64,000 bases of DNA from Pseudanabaena sp. ABRG5-3 (lineage in GTDB: Bacteria > Cyanobacteriota > Cyanobacteriia > Pseudanabaenales > Pseudanabaenaceae): assembly GCF_003967015.1 (NCBI RefSeq), contig NZ_AP017560.1, positions 2,914,001 to 2,978,000 on the forward strand. Direction: 5' to 3'. Both the position numbers and the translations under genes were made by a program. Positions 29,433 through 38,253 of the stretch are shown here, piece by piece. Each line of letters begins with the position of its first letter. The first letter of the stretch is position 1. The notes under the pieces are model-generated. The model searched no databases. It was not told where the DNA came from and saw only the letters and a list, made by a program, of their open reading frames with translations.

Positions 29433-29533
29433 AATTTTATGTCTTAACTTATTTGGCTACTGAATATAGAAAGTATCAATCATAAATATCAGACGATATT
29501 ATGGAAATTGCATTAAACCTCTTGTAGATATCT

Positions 29534-29635
29534 AAGTGGCTGGGCGTAATCAAAAAACAGAGAAAAAACCTGCGATTCTCTCGCAGTGAGAGCCGTAGGT
29601 TGTATGGTTTGATATTTAATTGCGCCCAACTCCTT
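29534..29635. mobile_element. MITE-like repeat family B, copy 2 (102 bp)
   Basis: Same ends as copy 1: AAGTGGCTGGGCGTAATCAAA at the left, read by eye against the complement of GATATTTAATTGCGCCCAAC at the right. The length is identical (102 bp). The centre differs from copy 1 and forms an imperfect hairpin with CTCTC/GAGAG arms. No ORF. Confidence 0.68.
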
Positions 29636-29800
29636 ATCCAAATAATAAATTAAGTAAGAATTTCGGCTTTCTAAGGTTTAGTTTGCGGCGAGTATCGGCA
29701 CAAGTAGGCTATATCACTTGCAACGATCCCCGCAAAGATAGACAATGTTTGCATTCAGAAAAATATGCACATAAAAAAGCCAAGATAATCCGAAGAATTT

Positions 29801-31090
29801 ATGAAAAACGTACTGGCTATCATTCTGGGCGGTGGACAGGGAAGCCGACTATATCCCCTCACAAAAACACGGGCAAAACCCGCAGTCCCCGTAGCAGGTA
29901 AATATCGCCTGATCGACATTCCTGTAAGCAACTGCATCAACTCAGGCATTGAAAAAATTTATATCCTGACGCAGTTTAACTCCGCATCCCTCAATCGCCA
30001 CGTCAATCAGGCTTATCGCCCAGCATCATATTCTGACGGATTTGTGGAAATTCTTGCAGCCCAGCAAACCCCCGATAGCCCAGATTGGTTCCAAGGTACA
30101 GCCGATGCAGTGCGTCGCTATGCATGGCTTTTAGATTCATGGAATGTAAGTGAGTACTTGATCCTATCTGGCGATCATCTGTACAACATGGACTATGAAA
30201 AATTTGTCAGACATCACCGTGAAACAGGTGCTGACATCACCCTATCTGTATTACCTGTTGATCAGAAAAAAGCATCCGCCTTTGGTTTACTAAAAACTGA
30301 CAACGAAGGCAAGGTCATTAAATTCCTTGAGAAGCCTAAAGGTGAAGCCCTAGAGGGAATGCGGGTAGATACTACCAAACTCGGCTTAGATGCTACTGAA
30401 GCGATCGCCAATCCATTTATTGCTTCGATGGGTATCTATGTATTTAACAAACAAGCAATGATGAAATTGCTCAGTGAAAATCCTGAATATACGGATTTTG
30501 GTAAGGAAATTATCCCTGCGGCAATTCAAAACTTGAATGTACAGGCCTACCTATATTCTGGCTACTGGGAAGATATTGGAACTATTGAATCTTTCTATCA
30601 AGCTAATCTTGACCTAACTCGTCATCCTGCTACTGCCTTTAATTTCTACGAGACCGAAAAGCCAATCTATACTCGCGCTCGTTATTTGCCACCTAGCAAG
30701 GTTCATGACTGTAAAGTCAAAGATTCGGTCATTGGTGAAGGCTGTATCCTCAACCAAGCAACCATTACTAACTCAGTAGTTGGGATCAGGATGCATATCG
30801 AAGCAAATTGCACAATTGAAGATACGTTGCTGATGGGTTGTGATTTTTATCAGCCACAGGAAGAACGTGCTTCCGATCTTGCTAATAATAAAGTGCCAAT
30901 GGGAATTGGCGAAAATACAATCATCCGTCGTGCAATCATCGATAAAAATGCACGAATTGGTAAAAATGTGCAGATTATCAATAAAGATCGCGTCCAAGAT
31001 GTCAATCGTGAAGAGCAAGGCTATTGCATTTGCAACGGAATTGTTGTCGTTGTCAAAAATGCAGTAATTCCCGATGGCACTATTATCTAA
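29801..31090 (+). CDS. glgC: Glucose-1-phosphate adenylyltransferase (ADP-glucose pyrophosphorylase)
   Basis: Makes ADP-glucose for glycogen synthesis, the committed and allosterically controlled step. 429 residues, matching the cyanobacterial size. Motifs: nucleotide loop [43 protein letters not shown]-like GTADAVRRY, the substrate region [10 protein letters not shown], and [10 protein letters not shown]. The C-terminal beta-helix follows, with the 3-phosphoglycerate site region near [12 protein letters not shown] and the terminal [15 protein letters not shown]. It is a single gene with its own leader, followed by a strong inverted repeat at 31172. Confidence 0.98.
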   Translation: MKNVLAIILGGGQGSRLYPLTKTRAKPAVPVAGKYRLIDIPVSNCINSGIEKIYILTQFNSASLNRHVNQAYRPASYSDGFVEILAAQQTPDSPDWFQGTADAVRRYAWLLDSWNVSEYLILSGDHLYNMDYEKFVRHHRETGADITLSVLPVDQKKASAFGLLKTDNEGKVIKFLEKPKGEALEGMRVDTTKLGLDATEAIANPFIASMGIYVFNKQAMMKLLSENPEYTDFGKEIIPAAIQNLNVQAYLYSGYWEDIGTIESFYQANLDLTRHPATAFNFYETEKPIYTRARYLPPSKVHDCKVKDSVIGEGCILNQATITNSVVGIRMHIEANCTIEDTLLMGCDFYQPQEERASDLANNKVPMGIGENTIIRRAIIDKNARIGKNVQIINKDRVQDVNREEQGYCICNGIVVVVKNAVIPDGTII

Positions 31091-31171
31091 ATATTGGGAG
31101 CTGATCTCAGGCAATTTTCAAACCGTAAAATCTGAACTAAGTCTGATTTTTAATCTCTCAGAATAGACAAA

Positions 31172-31211
31172 ATGAATATAGGGGTAATTTACGAATTGCC
31201 CCTATATTCAT
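31172..31211 (+). terminator. Inverted repeat after glgC
   Basis: An 18-bp stem with one mismatch (31172-31189 with 31194-31211, loop TACG), about 80 bp after the glgC stop and 50 bp before the aldolase start. Terminator function is inferred. Confidence 0.6.
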
Positions 31212-31260
31212 TCTGTGCCATGATCTGTGGCAGTTGATAGCAAAATTTCGCAAAAATCCT

Positions 31261-31902
31261 GTGAATCCTTGGCTAAGTTTGTTGCAGCAGCATCGCATTA
31301 TTGCCGTTATTCGGGCGGATAATGTCAGCATTGCTAGAGAAATGGCACTTGCCGCCGCCGCAGGTGGGATTAAGCTGATTGAAATTGCGTGGAATACCGA
31401 TCGCGCTGAATCATTAATCCCCAAACTGCAACAGGAATTACCTGATTGCAAGATTGGTACGGGTACGGTTTTAGATACCGACAGTGCAGAACGGGCGATC
31501 GCCTGTGGATGTAGCTTTTTATTTACGCCCCATACTAATCCTGAACTCATTACCAAGGGCTTAGAAAATAATATTCCTGTAATCGCAGGTGCATTAACCC
31601 CGACAGAAATTATTACAGCCTGGCAAGCAGGAGCCGCTGCCGTCAAGGTTTTTCCGATTAAAGTTCTAGGTGGTGTGGAATATCTCCAATGTTTACAGCC
31701 AGTACTTCGAGATATCCCTCTCATTCCTACGGGTGGGGTGAGTCTGCAAAATGCTGATAAATTTCTAGCGGCAGGAGCGATCGCTGTGGGCATATCTAGC
31801 CATTTATTTTCCCCTGAAGTAATTGCTGAAGATGACTGGACAACAATTATTGCGCGATCTCAAACTTTAATCCAAAAGGTTCAACCATTTCAAAACCAAT
31901 AA
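31261..31902 (+). CDS. eda: Bifunctional KHG/KDPG aldolase
   Basis: Cleaves 2-keto-3-deoxy-6-phosphogluconate to pyruvate and glyceraldehyde-3-phosphate, the last Entner-Doudoroff step, which is active in many cyanobacteria. It shows HRIIAVIRADN, the catalytic Glu in IKLIEIAWNT, IGTGTVL, FTPHTN, and the Schiff-base lysine in AAAVKVFPIK, then PTGGVS. I prefer GTG 31261 (214 residues), since about ten residues before HRIIAVIRA is normal. An in-frame TTG at 31234 would add nine. Confidence 0.9.
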   Translation: MNPWLSLLQQHRIIAVIRADNVSIAREMALAAAAGGIKLIEIAWNTDRAESLIPKLQQELPDCKIGTGTVLDTDSAERAIACGCSFLFTPHTNPELITKGLENNIPVIAGALTPTEIITAWQAGAAAVKVFPIKVLGGVEYLQCLQPVLRDIPLIPTGGVSLQNADKFLAAGAIAVGISSHLFSPEVIAEDDWTTIIARSQTLIQKVQPFQNQ

Positions 31903-31968
31903 TGGGGAAATCACAAAGCATATACACAACTAAATATCCACAACTAAAAAATCAAGACGCTTAAGGAC

Positions 31969-32397
31969 ATGCAGTACGCAGCACTAGGACTAGATGTAGG
32001 TCGCAAACGCATTGGTGTAGCAGGATGTGATCGCCTTGGGATATCTGTTCATGGCATTACCACGATTATCCGTAAGTCATGGGAAGACGATATGGCAGAA
32101 TTGAGATCGCTGATTATTGAGCGCAATATCGATACGTTGGTAGTTGGCTTGCCCTATAACATGGATGGTTCACTGGGCTATCAAGCAAAACAAGTTCAAA
32201 AATTTGCTAATGGTGCTACAAAAAAATTAGGTATTGCTGTGGAATTTGTCGATGAACGCCTTACTTCCTATGAAGCCGAAGAAATGATGCGATCGCAAGG
32301 TATTTCCACCAGAGAAAACAAAGCGATGATTGATCGCAAAGCTGCTGCCATTATCTTGCAGCAATGGCTGTCCCTAAAACGCCAAGTCATCACCTAA
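31969..32397 (+). CDS. ruvX: RuvX/YqgF family putative Holliday junction resolvase
   Basis: 142 residues with an RNase H-like fold, involved in 16S rRNA processing and Holliday junction resolution in homologues. Motifs: ALGLDVGRKRIGVAGCD at the start with the first Asp, LVVGLPYNMDGSLGYQAKQV, FVDERLTSYEAEEMM with the acidic pair, and DRKAAAIILQQWL at the end. It lies 66 bp after eda, with a hairpin terminator after it. Confidence 0.93.
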   Translation: MQYAALGLDVGRKRIGVAGCDRLGISVHGITTIIRKSWEDDMAELRSLIIERNIDTLVVGLPYNMDGSLGYQAKQVQKFANGATKKLGIAVEFVDERLTSYEAEEMMRSQGISTRENKAMIDRKAAAIILQQWLSLKRQVIT

Positions 32398-32433
32398 AAA
32401 ATTGAGACAGTGCGTCGTATGGTCTCAATTTTT
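32396..32433 (+). terminator. Intrinsic terminator of ruvX
   Basis: A 12-bp stem (32396-32408 paired with 32422-32433) followed by a run of T; it overlaps the end of ruvX. Confidence 0.85.
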
Positions 32434-32531
32434 TGTCCCCTTTGCTGTCATAATGCTTAAGAGCGCCAAAAGCCTTATATAAGAGGGTTTCTCTGAGCTA
32501 GTAGTGCTATTAGGATACAAAACAGCAATCT

Positions 32532-33086
32532 ATGGAAGGATCGACGATTGTACTTACGGATGACACAGGTAAGAGCTTGCCTTGCACTGTCGAAACCAAG
32601 TTTAAAGTGGACAGCACCGAATACCTGTTGCTGCAACCAGTTGACTTCTCTGTGCAAATCTTTGCATGGCAAGAAACCGATGATGAAGAAGAAACTGAAT
32701 TAGTCGATGTCACCGAAGAAGAAATCGATTTAATTTTCTCAACAGCTCAAGCTGTTCTATCGGAACAAAACCTCTCATTACGGCGCTCTGCTTACACTTT
32801 AACAGTTTCGGGTGAGTTGCCTGAACCAACTGAAGAAGATATCATTGAAATTGACACCGAAGAAGATGGTAATTGTGGCGAGTTTCAAGAGCTAGCCCAC
32901 TTCTACTATGAAGAACAAGCTTTTTCTGTATTTACATCCCTTGACCCTCTGATGTTTATTGCCAAAGTCGGAGACAATGGTCTACCTGAAATTCTGACCC
33001 CTGCGGAAATGGCAGCCCTTGAGCCTTATGTGGAGCAATATCTAGACCATGTCCTCAGCACAGAAGATGCCGAAGAAGAGTTCTAA
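32532..33086 (+). CDS. DUF3727 family protein
   Basis: 184 residues, very acidic, with an opening (IVLTDDTGKSLPCTVE) and closing (EILTPAEMAALEPYVEQYL) that I recognise as the cyanobacterial DUF3727 family. The middle resembles DUF1292-like beta domains (YLLLQPVDFSVQIFAW; FYYEEQAFSVFTSLDPLM). No catalytic motif is visible. Its last 38 bases overlap the mltG frame. As far as I recall this pairing with mltG is conserved in cyanobacteria, which suggests coupled expression and perhaps a shared cell-wall role. Confidence 0.8.
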   Translation: MEGSTIVLTDDTGKSLPCTVETKFKVDSTEYLLLQPVDFSVQIFAWQETDDEEETELVDVTEEEIDLIFSTAQAVLSEQNLSLRRSAYTLTVSGELPEPTEEDIIEIDTEEDGNCGEFQELAHFYYEEQAFSVFTSLDPLMFIAKVGDNGLPEILTPAEMAALEPYVEQYLDHVLSTEDAEEEF

Positions 33087-34140
33087 TTGGCTGTTTTATG
33101 GTGTTGTTGTCCCCATAACGATTTTATTTACTGGCGTAGTCAGTAGCTCTTGGTGGATTTGGGCAAGTGCCGCACCTAGTAGTTTTGGGGCAAAGGTTAG
33201 GATTACGATACCTGATGGAATGCCTACTCAAGCGATCGCCCAAGAGCTAGAAGCCGCAGGTGTAATTCGCTCTAGTTTAGCGTTACGCCTATGGCTACAA
33301 TGGCAATCTTTGCGAAGTAGTGACGGAGCATCTTTGCGATCGGGAACCTACGACTTTGCCACCAATCAATCTCTGCAAGATATAGTCGCCCAAATCCAAA
33401 CTGCTAAATCTACCGAAGTGCGCTTTACCATTCCTGAGGGTTGGTCGATCGCTCAGATGGCGGATCTGTTTGAGAAGCAGGGATTTTTTGCGGCAAAAGA
33501 CTTTGTGGCAGCGACTCAACGCACCAGCCCCAAGCGTCGTCCTTGGCTACCTGAGGATATCCCCAGTTTAGAAGGATTCCTATTTCCTGATACTTATCAA
33601 ATTCTGCCATCGGAAGCAACACCAGATCGAATTATTGATCTGATGCTAGATCGCTTTGAGCAAGTGGCTTTGCCTGTTTACAAAGACAATCAGTCTGGAA
33701 AGCCGAAGGTTAAAGTTAGTCTCAAGGATTGGGTAACGCTGGCGAGTATTGTCGAAAAAGAAGCCGTGATTGATTCAGAGCGTCGCATTATATCGGGGGT
33801 TTTCTGGAATCGTCTGAAAAAGAATATGCGTTTAGAGTCAGATCCGACCGTGGAGTATGGTTTAAATATTAAGCAGACTCCCGAAAATCCACTGACGCTA
33901 GATCAGGTGCGGACATCTTCGCCCTATAACACTTATCTCAATGAAGGTTTACCTCCGGGGGCGATCGCCTCGGTCGGATTAGCTAGCCTTAAGGCAACGC
34001 TTGATCCTGCCAGTACTGACTATCTGTTCTTTGTGGCTAAATATGATGGCAGTCATGTCTTTAGTCGCAATTTAGAAGATCACGAAAAAGCATTACAGGC
34101 GATAGACAAAAAAATTCAGCAAAAAACTCCGAAACAGTAA
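33049..34140 (+). CDS. mltG: Endolytic murein transglycosylase MltG
   Basis: Inner-membrane lytic transglycosylase that cleaves nascent peptidoglycan strands. 363 residues: one N-terminal TM (FYGVVVPITILFTGVVSS), a LysM-like region, and the YceG domain with LEGFLFPDTYQI, the catalytic Glu in LASIVEKEAVIDSERRI, SGVFWNRLKKNMRLESDPTV and the closing SPYNTYLNEGLPPGAIAS. The start at 33049 overlaps the DUF3727 gene by 38 bp. ATG 33067 (MPKKSSNW) would reduce the overlap and is equally credible. Confidence 0.93.
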   Translation: MSSAQKMPKKSSNWLFYGVVVPITILFTGVVSSSWWIWASAAPSSFGAKVRITIPDGMPTQAIAQELEAAGVIRSSLALRLWLQWQSLRSSDGASLRSGTYDFATNQSLQDIVAQIQTAKSTEVRFTIPEGWSIAQMADLFEKQGFFAAKDFVAATQRTSPKRRPWLPEDIPSLEGFLFPDTYQILPSEATPDRIIDLMLDRFEQVALPVYKDNQSGKPKVKVSLKDWVTLASIVEKEAVIDSERRIISGVFWNRLKKNMRLESDPTVEYGLNIKQTPENPLTLDQVRTSSPYNTYLNEGLPPGAIASVGLASLKATLDPASTDYLFFVAKYDGSHVFSRNLEDHEKALQAIDKKIQQKTPKQ

Positions 34141-34171
34141 TTAAAAGCGGCGCGATGCGCCGCTTTTAATT
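34139..34171 (+). terminator. Hairpin terminator of mltG
   Basis: Perfect 15-bp stem (34139-34153 with 34157-34171, loop GAT) overlapping the mltG stop codon and followed by TTTT. Confidence 0.85.
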
Positions 34172-34235
34172 TTAGTGAGTTCTCAATTCTGAGTTAAGAT
34201 ATTCTTAATTATTTAATTAAAATACTAAAATCCTT

Positions 34236-34772
34236 GTGAAACCTTGGCGACTTATTGCTCCTGACTTAGTTCTGTCAGCACCGATTTACACGATTACTGC
34301 ACAGTTAATGCAAAAACATGGGTTGAGTGGTCTCATTTTGGATGTTGATAACACCCTCATTGGGGATGATGAATCCGAGGTTTCAGATGAGATTCGTCAA
34401 TGGGTAGAACTAATGCGTCAGCAATATCCCATTTGGTTAGCAAGTAATAATTTTAGCGATCGCCGCATTCAAAAGGTTGCCGAAAGCCTCAATCTGCCCT
34501 ACCGTAGTCGCGCAGGTAAGCCATCTCGCCGCGTCGTCCGTCAAGTTCTCGAAGCAATGGAACTGCCACCTGCTCAAGTTGCGATGGTGGGTGATCGCCT
34601 ATTCACCGATACGATTGTGGGCAATCGTCTTGGCTTGTTTACGATTTTGGTACAGCCTCCTTGTGAGGAGCTAGTATTTAAACCAAATATTGCCACTATT
34701 TTTAAAGCGCGATCGAGCTTTCTCCGCAATTGGGAAATTTGGATTGCTCGCAAATCTGGGGTAAAAATATAA
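34236..34772 (+). CDS. YqeG family HAD IIIA-type phosphatase
   Basis: 178-residue HAD superfamily phosphatase. Motif I is LILDVDNTLIG, motif II WLASNN, and the lysine and acidic motifs are RAGKPSRR and VAMVGDRLFTDTIVGNRLG, as in YqeG/GEP4-type enzymes. Relatives dephosphorylate phosphatidylglycerophosphate. Since phosphatidylglycerol is essential for cyanobacterial photosystems, that role is plausible here but inferred. The start is GTG. Confidence 0.88.
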   Translation: MKPWRLIAPDLVLSAPIYTITAQLMQKHGLSGLILDVDNTLIGDDESEVSDEIRQWVELMRQQYPIWLASNNFSDRRIQKVAESLNLPYRSRAGKPSRRVVRQVLEAMELPPAQVAMVGDRLFTDTIVGNRLGLFTILVQPPCEELVFKPNIATIFKARSSFLRNWEIWIARKSGVKI

Positions 34773-34803
34773 ATTAAGGCGGCGCTTCGCGCCGCCTTAA
34801 TTT
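34771..34803 (+). terminator. Hairpin terminator after yqeG
   Basis: Perfect 15-bp stem (34771-34785 with 34789-34803, loop TTC), GC-rich core GGCGGCGC, followed by T5. It overlaps the stop codon. Confidence 0.88.
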
Positions 34804-34889
34804 TTGTATTAGTCGAACATTTATTTGTCTAATTGCTCGGTAACTTATAATCTCAGATCAATTCATCACAAGCTTATTTAATAACAACA

Positions 34890-35801
34890 ATGGGAAACCT
34901 TCAGGGACGCGATCTTCTTAGTCTGGCAGACTTACAACCCAACGAGATTCAAGAATTACTCACCCTTGCTCAACAACTCAAAGCAGGCGAAGTAAAGTTT
35001 GACTTTCAGCGCAAAACCCTTGGCTTACTCTTCCGCAAAGCCTCAACCCGAACTCGTGTGAGCTTCACCGTTGCCATGCACCAACTGGGGGGACATGTCA
35101 TTGATCTCGATCCAAATGTGACCCAAGTAAGCCGTGGTGAACCCATACAAGATACTGCCAGAGTTCTCGATCGCTACTTAGATGTTCTCGCCATTCGCAC
35201 CTTTGAGCAAGCAGAACTAGAGACCTTTGCGAAGTTTTCTAAGATGCCCATTATTAATGCTTTGAGTGATTTGGAGCATCCTTGCCAAGTCTTAGCTGAT
35301 TTGCTCACCGTATTAGAAAATTTCGGCACACTCAAAGGGCTGACCCTAACCTATCTCGGTGATGGTAACAATATGGCGCATTCCCTGATGATTGGCTGTG
35401 CGCTCGTTGGCATGAATGTGCGAATTGCTTCTCCGAAAAACTTTACGCCAGATCCCGCAATCGTTGCTCAGGCAAAGGCTTTAGCCACTAATTCCGAAGT
35501 TATCGTCACCGATGATCCGAAACTTGCATCTCAAGCGGCGCATGTTTTGTATACCGATGTGTGGGCAAGCATGGGGCAGGAATCGGAAGCAGAAGATCGT
35601 ATTCCCATTTTCCAACCCTATCAACTGAATTCTGAACTCATGGCTTTAGCCGATCGCGATGCGATCGCTTTGCATTGTTTGCCAGCCCATCGAGGCGAAG
35701 AGATTACCGATGCAGTGATGGAAGGCGATCAGTCCCGCATTTGGGATGAAGCGGAAAATCGTCTCCATGCTCAAAAAGCTTTGCTAGCTAGCGTTTTATA
35801 A
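34890..35801 (+). CDS. argF: Ornithine carbamoyltransferase
   Basis: Makes citrulline from ornithine and carbamoyl phosphate in arginine synthesis. 303 residues. Carbamoyl phosphate site: FRKASTRTRVSFTVAM. Also the HPCQVLADLLT loop, YLGDGNNMAHSLM, TDVWASMGQE (ornithine-binding region) and HCLPAHRGEEIT with the catalytic Cys. The HCLPAHRGEEIT motif separates it from aspartate carbamoyltransferase. Confidence 0.97.
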   Translation: MGNLQGRDLLSLADLQPNEIQELLTLAQQLKAGEVKFDFQRKTLGLLFRKASTRTRVSFTVAMHQLGGHVIDLDPNVTQVSRGEPIQDTARVLDRYLDVLAIRTFEQAELETFAKFSKMPIINALSDLEHPCQVLADLLTVLENFGTLKGLTLTYLGDGNNMAHSLMIGCALVGMNVRIASPKNFTPDPAIVAQAKALATNSEVIVTDDPKLASQAAHVLYTDVWASMGQESEAEDRIPIFQPYQLNSELMALADRDAIALHCLPAHRGEEITDAVMEGDQSRIWDEAENRLHAQKALLASVL

Positions 35802-35866
35802 GTACGAGCGGCGCTTCGCGCCGCTCGTACAAAAACAAAAGCCTCGCGATGCGAGGCTTTTGTTTT
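35802..35866. terminator. Two tandem hairpins between convergent argF and coaD
   Basis: First: perfect 13-bp stem (35802-35814 with 35818-35830, loop TTC). Second: perfect 16-bp stem (35832-35847 with 35851-35866, loop GAT), which overlaps the coaD stop. They sit between convergent genes and likely terminate both directions. Confidence 0.85.
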
Positions 35867-36347
35867 AGAGAAACTTTTGTCTGAGGGCGATCGCTACTTC
35901 GGGCGTAACGAGATGATCGATCACGCCGCCAAATCGGGCAATCTCCCGCACCACACTACTACTCAAGAAACTATATTCATTGGAAGTAGATAGAAACACG
36001 GTCTCAATGTCATTTGCCAAGGTCTTATTGGTATGCGCCATCTGCAATTCCATTTCAAAATCGGAAACTGCGCGTAAACCCCGAATCAGAACTTGCGCTT
36101 TCATGAGATGGGCATAGGTGACAGTCAATCCCGTAAATGTATCGACATCAACATTATCTAAATGCCTTGTTGCCTCACGGATTTGTGTCATCCGTTCCTC
36201 CATCGTAAAGAGAGGCGTTTTATTGGGATTGCGTAATACCGCAACAATTACGCGATCGAAGAGATGACTGCCGCGCTTAATAATATCGAGATGTCCAAAG
36301 GTAATTGGATCGAAACTACCTGGATAAATGGCTATCAATGCAGTCAC
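35865..36347 (-). CDS. coaD: Phosphopantetheine adenylyltransferase
   Basis: Adds AMP to 4'-phosphopantetheine to make dephospho-CoA, the penultimate CoA step. 160 residues, the normal length. The nucleotidyltransferase motif is [38 protein letters not shown] is the substrate region, and the ISSTxxR-type end reads [17 protein letters not shown]. It converges with argF. Confidence 0.96.
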   Translation of the reverse strand: MTALIAIYPGSFDPITFGHLDIIKRGSHLFDRVIVAVLRNPNKTPLFTMEERMTQIREATRHLDNVDVDTFTGLTVTYAHLMKAQVLIRGLRAVSDFEMELQMAHTNKTLANDIETVFLSTSNEYSFLSSSVVREIARFGGVIDHLVTPEVAIALRQKFL

Positions 36348-36383
36348 CGACTCGCTACAACGCGATTATATAGCGCTTGCGCC

Positions 36384-36451
36384 TAAAAAAAGAAACACGC
36401 CTTGCGTGTTTCTTTTTTTAACGAGTAGCGGCGCGAAGCGCCGCTACTCGT
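36384..36451. terminator. Two adjacent perfect hairpins upstream of coaD
   Basis: Stem 1 is 17 bp (36384-36400 with 36404-36420, loop CTT), with A/T ends. Stem 2 is 14 bp (36421-36434 with 36438-36451, loop GAA). They follow the stop of the minus-strand chorismate lyase gene and end within 30 bp of the coaD start. Confidence 0.8.
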
Positions 36452-36461
36452 ATTTTGTTTT

Positions 36462-37082
36462 TTAGATACTGCTTGAGCCGAGATATTTGCCGATCGCTGG
36501 TGAATAAATTTCATAGAGCATGGTGATTGGTTCGCCGCCATGCCATAGCAAATAATGTCTTGCCCAGTACTCCTTAACCTCTGGATAGCCAAAGGCTTGT
36601 GCTAATTGAGGACAAGCCCCCTTATAAATGCCTTTGAGATCGCGATAAAGCTCTGTGTACTTTTGGTTGAGGCTGACCCAGATCGGCAGAGATGGATCTT
36701 TCAAATATTTTTGCATCGCTGCCTCTGACCACCATGAAGTCGCATGGGAAAAAATCTCTCCTGTCTTTTGCGATCGCAAAAAGATTTGGCGACGGATTCT
36801 GGGAGCTGCAATCAAGGAAATATCCGATGGGGCATTGTCGTCATCATCACCAATATTAGTCATGGCTAGTACTTCGACCGAAATCTCGGATTGGGTCAAT
36901 AGCTGTAAATGTCGCGTTGGCGCACCATCACCCATTAAAAACATTTGCCAAGTTGGGGATAGCAAATTAAAGGGCAAGCCTTTACGAATATCATCTTCGC
37001 TACCTTGCCACATGGGTTCTTCAATCCGATTCCAAGGTCGAGCCGTAGTACTTTGGATGCTTTGAGCTGAGGTGAGGGTCAT
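36462..37082 (-). CDS. Chorismate pyruvate-lyase family protein (plastid/cyanobacterial type, DUF98)
   Basis: 206 residues of the DUF98 type, which in Synechocystis converts chorismate to 4-hydroxybenzoate for plastoquinone synthesis. It differs from E. coli UbiC in sequence but shares the pattern of RHLQLLTQSEISVEVL, RIRRQIFLRSQKTGEIFSHATSWW, and the terminal HGGEPITMLYEIYSP. No TM segment is visible. It is flanked by hairpins on both sides and is probably monocistronic. Confidence 0.85.
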   Translation of the reverse strand: MTLTSAQSIQSTTARPWNRIEEPMWQGSEDDIRKGLPFNLLSPTWQMFLMGDGAPTRHLQLLTQSEISVEVLAMTNIGDDDDNAPSDISLIAAPRIRRQIFLRSQKTGEIFSHATSWWSEAAMQKYLKDPSLPIWVSLNQKYTELYRDLKGIYKGACPQLAQAFGYPEVKEYWARHYLLWHGGEPITMLYEIYSPAIGKYLGSSSI

Positions 37083-37132
37083 ACAGGATTTCTCTTAACA
37101 ATCCGTAACATATCCTCTATTGTAGTTCAAAT

Positions 37133-37165
37133 TAAAAAGAAACTCGCTACGCGAGTTTCTTTTTA
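37133..37165 (-). terminator. Hairpin after the YaaW-like gene
   Basis: Perfect 15-bp stem (37133-37147 with 37151-37165, loop TAC), about 20 bp past the stop at 37186, with T-runs on the minus strand. Confidence 0.82.
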
Positions 37166-37185
37166 CGCAAACCTCAGCGCCAGCG

Positions 37186-38025
37186 CTAAGACATTCTCAG
37201 TAGTCTAATTTGAGCAATGATGAAAATAGCGGGAATAATCCGTCCGTAGTTAGTAGCGATCGCCCGCCAACCCAGATCCGCAAAAAATAAACCCCATAGC
37301 GCAGGCGTAATCACAGAGAAAACAGTTCTAGCCGCAGTATATTGGGTCGCCGCAACTGCCATCCCGCGTTTTGCTAAATAGGTAGAGACATAGGCATTTA
37401 ATCTTGTCGCGATCGCAGTGCCTCCTGCCTTCAAAACTTCATAGCCCACTTGGTAAGATGCAAAATGCCATGCCATTTGTCGGGCGATCGCATTTAATAC
37501 TGCCGAACGAATAACGGTACTCACAGCGATCGCGCTACCACCCTTGAGCAGTAAACTCATCGGGTTACGCTGAGCATCAAGGGGCAAGGATTTTTTCAAA
37601 TCTGACTCCGTAAGAGCTGCTTGTACAGAATCATCAAGGCTTGAACGTTCCTGAGGTGAGAGCTTTTTCCATGAATTGCTAATCAAATTCAGGAATAATT
37701 CAGACTCAATATCTTCGACGGTTTGATTTTTAGAATATTTAATATTGAGGTGCTGACAGACACGCTCTAGAACTTCACGATAGCTAACATCACTAGTTTT
37801 GCGGCGGAGTACCGTCAAGCCATCGGCAGCCAAAAATCGAAAACGCTTAGCGATCGCCTCAATTAGTTCATCCCGATCCCAGCTTTGTAACTCTTGCACA
37901 GGAGGAGTAGCCACATAATCAATGGGGTTGAATTTACGCCGAAACAGTATATCCGCAATTTGATATAGCTCTTCATCGGTTGCCAATGCCAGAACATTGC
38001 TTAATTCATCCATTGCCCTATCCAT
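37186..38025 (-). CDS. YaaW-like membrane-associated protein (DUF3944-type N-terminus)
   Basis: 279 residues. The N-terminal LSNVLALATDEELYQIADIL and the later SPQERSSLDDSVQAAL resemble YaaW/UPF0174 proteins with a ubiquinol-cytochrome c chaperone-like region. The C-terminal half is Ala-rich with several hydrophobic stretches (LLLKGGSAIAVSTVIRSAVL, AARTVFSVITPALWGLFFA, IIPAIFIIAQIRLL), which suggests association with a membrane. No catalytic motif is visible. An in-frame ATG 4 codons downstream (MDELSN) is an alternative start. Confidence 0.68.
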   Translation of the reverse strand: MDRAMDELSNVLALATDEELYQIADILFRRKFNPIDYVATPPVQELQSWDRDELIEAIAKRFRFLAADGLTVLRRKTSDVSYREVLERVCQHLNIKYSKNQTVEDIESELFLNLISNSWKKLSPQERSSLDDSVQAALTESDLKKSLPLDAQRNPMSLLLKGGSAIAVSTVIRSAVLNAIARQMAWHFASYQVGYEVLKAGGTAIATRLNAYVSTYLAKRGMAVAATQYTAARTVFSVITPALWGLFFADLGWRAIATNYGRIIPAIFIIAQIRLLRMS

Positions 38026-38253
38026 TGATTTGTTAACGAACAGTATCTCAAGCTTCTCATAGCTTATACCAAATCTATAAATGGTGCTGTCTTATGTAGA
38101 CCTTCACAATTAAGTTGGTATTTCTGACGATGCTAGGATAGAGAGCTTTGCGCCATCTATCCTAACCTCTGACTCACTAAAAGATTCTAGTACTAATTAC
38201 TCAAATGGCAAAGTTATCAAAGTTGCAGGTTTTCAGACCTCACTAATTAGGTC

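Noticed and set aside
29620-29901. 93-residue ORF ahead of glgC
   Set aside because: It starts in the family B repeat and runs into glgC in another frame.
31172-31211. Riboswitch upstream of the aldolase gene
   Set aside because: A single long stem with a 4-nt loop and no conserved aptamer-like sequence; better explained as terminator or repeat.
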